A stretch of DNA of 64,000 nt from Veillonella agrestimuris (lineage in GTDB: Bacteria; Bacillota; Negativicutes; Veillonellales; Veillonellaceae). The DNA lies in assembly GCF_943193065.1 (NCBI RefSeq), contig NZ_CALPCS010000001.1:1-64000 (forward strand). The letters run 5' to 3'. This document shows, piece after piece, positions 60,007 to 64,000 of this stretch. The notes below the pieces were generated by a model. It searched no databases, had not been told where the DNA came from, and worked only from the letters and a program-made list of their open reading frames with translations. Every line of letters starts with the position of its first letter. Positions within the stretch are counted from its first letter, which is position 1. Made by a program: the position numbers and the translations under genes.

Positions 60007-60459
60007 TTATAAAAAGAATAACCAAATCAAAAATAGACCCATAAGTATAAGAATAATAGTAAGGATTATTCGTTCTTGTACGATTGAACGCTGTCGTTTC
60101 ACTTGTCTCGTTTCTAAGGACATACGCTTTTTCGCCATTTGATGTTCTACATATTCACTTTGTACATCCCCTACAGTACTTTCACTTTTTTGACGCATAA
60201 CAGGGCGAACAGTAAATGTATCGACTTCACCAATACTATGTTGATACTCTTTTACTAATCGGTCCCCATCGAGACCTAAATAATTACCATAATTTCGAAT
60301 AAATCCTTTCGCATATACGTTTCCGGGAATATGATTGAAATTACCGTCCTCGATGGCTTCTAAATATTTCGTCTTAATATGTAAGACTTGTTCTATATCT
60401 TTGAAAGTCAGATTTCTACGAACTCGCTCGCGTCGTAATTCTTCGCCTAGTTCAGCCAT
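60007..60459 (-). CDS. Short RodZ-like protein: helix-turn-helix domain plus membrane anchor
   Basis: A 150-residue protein. Residues 5-75 are an HTH-25 domain (LGEELRRERVRRNLTFKDIE; GNVYAKGFIRNYGNYLGLDG) as in RodZ; residues 128-149 form a transmembrane helix (IILTIILILMGLFLIWLFFL). The periplasmic domain of full RodZ is absent. RodZ links MreB to the envelope in rods; a coccus such as Veillonella has little need for that, so a shortened protein is plausible. It lies between ftsK (12 bases) and the ygiQ-type gene. Confidence 0.82.
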   Translation of the reverse strand: MAELGEELRRERVRRNLTFKDIEQVLHIKTKYLEAIEDGNFNHIPGNVYAKGFIRNYGNYLGLDGDRLVKEYQHSIGEVDTFTVRPVMRQKSESTVGDVQSEYVEHQMAKKRMSLETRQVKRQRSIVQERIILTIILILMGLFLIWLFFL

Positions 60460-60471
60460 AGGAACCTCCTT

Positions 60472-63156
60472 CTATTCTTCTCCGTCAGAGAAGTAACGAG
60501 CTTTTACTTGCTCAGGGCTCATGAGGATTTCACGAGGTTTACTCCCCATATTAGGGCCTACGATTTTTAAATCCTCCATCGTATCTACTAGTCGCGCTGC
60601 ACGCGTATAACCGATACGGAAACGTCGTTGTAACATAGATACAGAAGCTTGCCCTGATTCCATGACTAAGTTAACAGCTCGCTCTAACAATTCATCACGA
60701 GGAGCCTCATCACTACCAGCCTCTTGCGATGCTGCTTCTTTTTCAGCTTCTGCTGTTACACTATCATCGTATTCTGGTTCTCGTTGTTTTTTGACAAACT
60801 CTACTAAGTTCTCTACTTCACTATCGGAAATAAAGGCACCTTGTACACGAATTGGTTTATTCGACCCAATTGGAGCAAACAACATATCACCTTTACCAAG
60901 GAGTTTTTCCGCCCCTGCCATATCAAGGATAGTACGGGAGTCAATTTGAGACCCTACAGCAAAGGAAATACGACTCGGTACATTCGCTTTAATAGAGCCA
61001 GTGATAACATTTACAGATGGTCGTTGTGTAGCCAATACCATATGGATACCAGCGGCACGGGCCATTTGTGCTAAGCGGCTAATGGATTCTTCAATATCAT
61101 CAGGCGCTGTCATCATAAGGTCTGCTAACTCGTCAATAATAAGAACGATAAGAGGCATAGCCTCTTTAGGATGCGCTTCGTTGTAACCCTTTAAGTCACG
61201 TTTGCCCGATGCAGCAAAAGCTTGGTACCGCGCTTCCATTTCACGCACAGCCCAGCGCAATACGGCAGCGGCTTTTTTCATATCTGTTACAACTGGCGCC
61301 ATCAAATGAGGAATACCACCGTATACAGAAAGTTCTACCATTTTCGGGTCAATGAGAATCAATTTTACCTCTTCTGGTTTACGACTGAATAAGATACTGG
61401 AAATCAATGTATTAATACATACAGATTTACCAGAACCAGTGGTCCCAGCTACCAATAAATGTGGCATTTTAGCGAGGTCAGTAATGACAGGCTTACCAGC
61501 AATATCTTTACCAAGGCCAACTGGTATACCTCCTCTAGCCTCTTTAAAGTCACTACAATCCAATACATCGCGCAAGTGTACGGCTTCCGTTTTCGTATTT
61601 GGCACTTCAATCCCGATAGCCGATTTGCCAGGGATTGGCGCTTCCATACGAATACCTTGGGCTGCCAAACTAAGAGCTAAGTCGTCTGTTAAGTTGACGA
61701 TACGACTTACCTTTACACCTGGAGCTGGCTCAATTTCATAACGCGTTACTGTCGGACCTTGTGTAGCATTAACAACTTTTGCAGAAATACCAAAGCTCGC
61801 CAATACTTCTTCAAGGCGCATCGCATTATATGCTACTTCTTCACTATTATTCGTTTTACCCGAACCTTTAGATAATAAATCTAAACTTGGGAATTGATAT
61901 GGCTTATCATAGGTTCGGTTAATTTTGCCTTCTTTAGATACAGCCACTTGAGCGCGATCTTCTTCTGTACTAGACAAAGATGGTACGGATAGCCCCATAC
62001 CAGTCAAACCAGTACCAACACTTTCATTGCTAGCAGCGGCTCCCGTTCCAGGCATATCATTGAGGCGAGCCACATGGTTCACTTCTGTTTCTATGGCTGG
62101 CGGTTCAGCATAAGTGTAACTAGGCGTATCATTTGCATCGCCAATCGTATCACTTGTGCCATCAGACCCCTCATCTACACCGTCCAAATCAACCGCATCA
62201 TGAGTCATACTATTATGATCAGACTCCTCTTCATTATGTTGTAACCAACTTGGTACAGGAACGTCTTGATCAGTAGCCCCCTGTATTTCAGAATTATCTA
62301 CAATATCTTGTTCAGCCGCACGATTGCGAGCCTCTATTTCAGCTAATTCTTTCCAAGAAGAAGGACGTCGCGTATCTATCGGTTCCACTTCGAAATCATC
62401 AAAGTTATCGCTAGTTTTACGCTTTTCTAAAGCCGTCAATGCTTCTTCTGCAGCATCGACAAAACGAGTATCTTTTTCTCGATCATAAGCTTTGCGTTGC
62501 GCTGCATCCTTCCTTTGCTCCGTCCAATCATCAAAGACTTCTTTTACGACAGCCACTTTTTCTGCTGCCACTTCTTTGGCCACATCTAAACCGACTTGTG
62601 TTTTGTCAGCCGCTTTACGCAAACCATTGCGCAATGATAAACGAGTGACGAGAATACCACAACAAAGAAGCAAGACAAGAACCACTAAAATGGCACCTAC
62701 CTCACCAAATAAAGAACGGAAGAAAGACGCCAATAATCCCCCGACTACACCGCCTTGATTAGCCAATTGTGTAGTCACCAATTCTTCTCCAGCCGGAACA
62801 CGCCACAATGGTACTAATGTGATGAGCAAGATATAAAAGAAGGTGCTCACTACGCCACGCTTAGTAATAGAAATAAATGTTCCATTATAGAGTAATCGCC
62901 AACCAATCCAAAGAATAAGAAGACACGGAATAAATCCGCCAAAACCAAATCCATAACGGAATATACCTGTTAAAATATCACCAGCTACGCCCAAATCAAA
63001 GCCAAAATAGCCTAGTAATGATAAAACGGCAAAACCAATGACTATCAAACCTTTTACTTCATTGCGAAGGGAAAATCCTTCACTTTTATTTGTTCCTTTA
63101 GTCTGCTTGCTACGCGGCTTACGACTTCGGGATGAAGTTTTTTTCTCTTCTGCCAT
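60472..63156 (-). CDS. ftsK: DNA translocase FtsK/SpoIIIE
   Basis: An 894-residue motor. Four N-terminal helices lie at about residues 32-175; an acidic, low-complexity linker rich in Asp, Glu, Ser and Thr spans 230-420; the motor domain (about 430-790) has Walker A AGTTGSGKSVCINTLISS and Walker B IVLIIDELADLMM. The C-terminal gamma domain (LLERAVNLVMESGQASVSML; RRFRIGYTRAARLVD) reads chromosome-orientation sequences. It pumps DNA through the closing septum. ATG is preceded by AAGGGG. Confidence 0.97.
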   Translation of the reverse strand: MAEEKKTSSRSRKPRSKQTKGTNKSEGFSLRNEVKGLIVIGFAVLSLLGYFGFDLGVAGDILTGIFRYGFGFGGFIPCLLILWIGWRLLYNGTFISITKRGVVSTFFYILLITLVPLWRVPAGEELVTTQLANQGGVVGGLLASFFRSLFGEVGAILVVLVLLLCCGILVTRLSLRNGLRKAADKTQVGLDVAKEVAAEKVAVVKEVFDDWTEQRKDAAQRKAYDREKDTRFVDAAEEALTALEKRKTSDNFDDFEVEPIDTRRPSSWKELAEIEARNRAAEQDIVDNSEIQGATDQDVPVPSWLQHNEEESDHNSMTHDAVDLDGVDEGSDGTSDTIGDANDTPSYTYAEPPAIETEVNHVARLNDMPGTGAAASNESVGTGLTGMGLSVPSLSSTEEDRAQVAVSKEGKINRTYDKPYQFPSLDLLSKGSGKTNNSEEVAYNAMRLEEVLASFGISAKVVNATQGPTVTRYEIEPAPGVKVSRIVNLTDDLALSLAAQGIRMEAPIPGKSAIGIEVPNTKTEAVHLRDVLDCSDFKEARGGIPVGLGKDIAGKPVITDLAKMPHLLVAGTTGSGKSVCINTLISSILFSRKPEEVKLILIDPKMVELSVYGGIPHLMAPVVTDMKKAAAVLRWAVREMEARYQAFAASGKRDLKGYNEAHPKEAMPLIVLIIDELADLMMTAPDDIEESISRLAQMARAAGIHMVLATQRPSVNVITGSIKANVPSRISFAVGSQIDSRTILDMAGAEKLLGKGDMLFAPIGSNKPIRVQGAFISDSEVENLVEFVKKQREPEYDDSVTAEAEKEAASQEAGSDEAPRDELLERAVNLVMESGQASVSMLQRRFRIGYTRAARLVDTMEDLKIVGPNMGSKPREILMSPEQVKARYFSDGEE

Positions 63157-63227
63157 ATAACAAAACCCCTTATAAACGCTAATTATCTACATTAAATCAT
63201 CATTATATTATACCATATATGTAGATT

Positions 63228-64000
63228 TTATTTAATATTTCGGCGTTTTTTCCAATCTTCGAGCAATTCTTTTTCCTTCCCCCGTTCTACGCCTTCATAA
63301 TAAACGGCCCCTAACAAAGCATCTGGCAAATATTGTTGATCTACATAACCATTTGGATAATTATGTGCATATTGATATGTCACACCGTGACCCAATTTAC
63401 TAGCGCCACTGTAATGACTATCTCGCAAATGATCTGGTACATTACCATAGTCTTTATGTCGCACATCACTAATAGCGGCATCAATACCTAAATAGGCAGA
63501 ATTACTTTTCGGTGCTAATGCTACATAACAAGCGGCTTCTGACAAAATGATACGCGCTTCTGGAAATCCAACCAAATGAGCTGCTTGTGCCGCTGCATTA
63601 GCCAATATAAGTGCTTGTGGATCTGCTAACCCCACATCTTCAGCAGCACAAATAACAATACGGCGAGCAATAAAATTAGGATCTTCCCCAGCCTCAATCA
63701 TGCGCGCTAAATAATGCAATGTAGCCTGTACGTCAGAGCCTCGCATACTTTTAATGAAAGCCGAAATCGTATCGTAATGACTATCCCCTTTTTTATCATA
63801 TGTATAGATCCGTCGTCCTACGACCTTCTCCATTATCTCTAAGGTAATATCCCCTTTGTCATGCACCATAGCAGCAGCTTGTTCAAGGATATTTAAAGCC
63901 ATACGTCCATCGCCATTAACAAAAACACCTAAGTCTCGAAGCACTTCATCAGATATGGTGAGTTCTCGCGTACCAAGACCTTTTTCTCTATCTGTTAAGG
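63228..64000 (-). CDS. rarA: Replication-associated recombination protein A, 5' end outside the window
   Basis: The last 257 residues of an AAA+ protein of the RarA/MgsA (WRIP1-like) family. The open frame runs past the GTG at 63944 to the window edge (LTDREKGLGTRELTISDE continues it), so that GTG is not the start. The C-terminal part shows GDGRMALNILEQAA, SAFIKSMRGSDVQATLHYL, and YPNGYVDQQYLPDALLG, normal for RarA. It acts at stalled forks. Walker A and B lie outside the window. Confidence 0.92.
   Translation of the reverse strand, partial: LTDREKGLGTRELTISDEVLRDLGVFVNGDGRMALNILEQAAAMVHDKGDITLEIMEKVVGRRIYTYDKKGDSHYDTISAFIKSMRGSDVQATLHYLARMIEAGEDPNFIARRIVICAAEDVGLADPQALILANAAAQAAHLVGFPEARIILSEAACYVALAPKSNSAYLGIDAAISDVRHKDYGNVPDHLRDSHYSGASKLGHGVTYQYAHNYPNGYVDQQYLPDALLGAVYYEGVERGKEKELLEDWKKRRNIK

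Noticed and set aside
1-64000. CRISPR array, rRNA operon or insertion sequence
   Set aside because: No regularly spaced repeats, no 16S/23S blocks and no transposase with terminal repeats were found on reading both strands.

Overview
The window is a low-GC, densely packed bacterial chromosome segment. Gene order and protein style point to a Negativicute, most likely Veillonella; this is my inference from gene content (Tat-exported uptake [NiFe] hydrogenase, the alaS-ireB-ruvX-DUF1292-mltG-trmR-trhP order, Firmicute-type RNase P RNA, T-box and RNase Y in a diderm-style anaerobe) and could not be checked by a search. Most genes from 20 kb onward lie on the minus strand and are conserved housekeeping genes.

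Layout. 0.1-8.7 kb: a secreted protein of unknown function, a YkvI-family transporter, a ThrE-type amino-acid exporter, a HAD phosphatase, a flavodoxin-fold oxidoreductase, an acetate-transporter-family protein, an NTF2-like protein and an ADP-ribosylglycohydrolase. 8.7-20.2 kb: an accessory island. It holds a tyrosine recombinase, two silent hsdS half-cassettes placed tail to tail, hsdM, a two-TRD hsdS, hsdR, a short HsdS-like gene, a GIY-YIG/DUF4357 protein, a DUF2726 protein and a tiny type I toxin with a probable antisense antitoxin RNA. Every specificity cassette is bounded by the same two short repeats, one cassette is inverted, and a recombinase gene sits beside them, so the locus looks like a shufflable (phase-variable) type I restriction-modification system. 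This is the most interesting item here.

20.2-31.7 kb: DUF898 protein, a stalk-domain secreted protein behind an apparent attenuator, infC-rpmI-rplT with its own leader attenuator, moeA, a nitroreductase, thrS with a T-box, a secreted unknown, and the tRNA-wobble-uridine hydroxylation/methylation genes trhP and trmR with mltG. 31.7-38 kb: DUF1292, ruvX, ireB, alaS, an NlpC/P60 hydrolase and a GT2 glycosyltransferase. 38-43 kb: an uptake hydrogenase operon (small subunit, large subunit, cytochrome b, maturation protease, HupH-like protein). 43-47.9 kb: a thioredoxin, RNase P RNA, a Nif3-family protein, trmK, a tRNA with CAT anticodon, and folE-queE-queD for the queuosine precursor. 48-64 kb: rpoD, dnaG, rny, recX, recA, cinA, rimO, a solute-binding protein, a YgiQ radical SAM protein, a short RodZ-like protein, ftsK and the 3' part of rarA.

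Start codons were moved from the longest possible reading frame where a Shine-Dalgarno sequence pointed to an internal start; each case is explained in its entry. No CRISPR array, rRNA operon, insertion sequence or complete prophage was seen.
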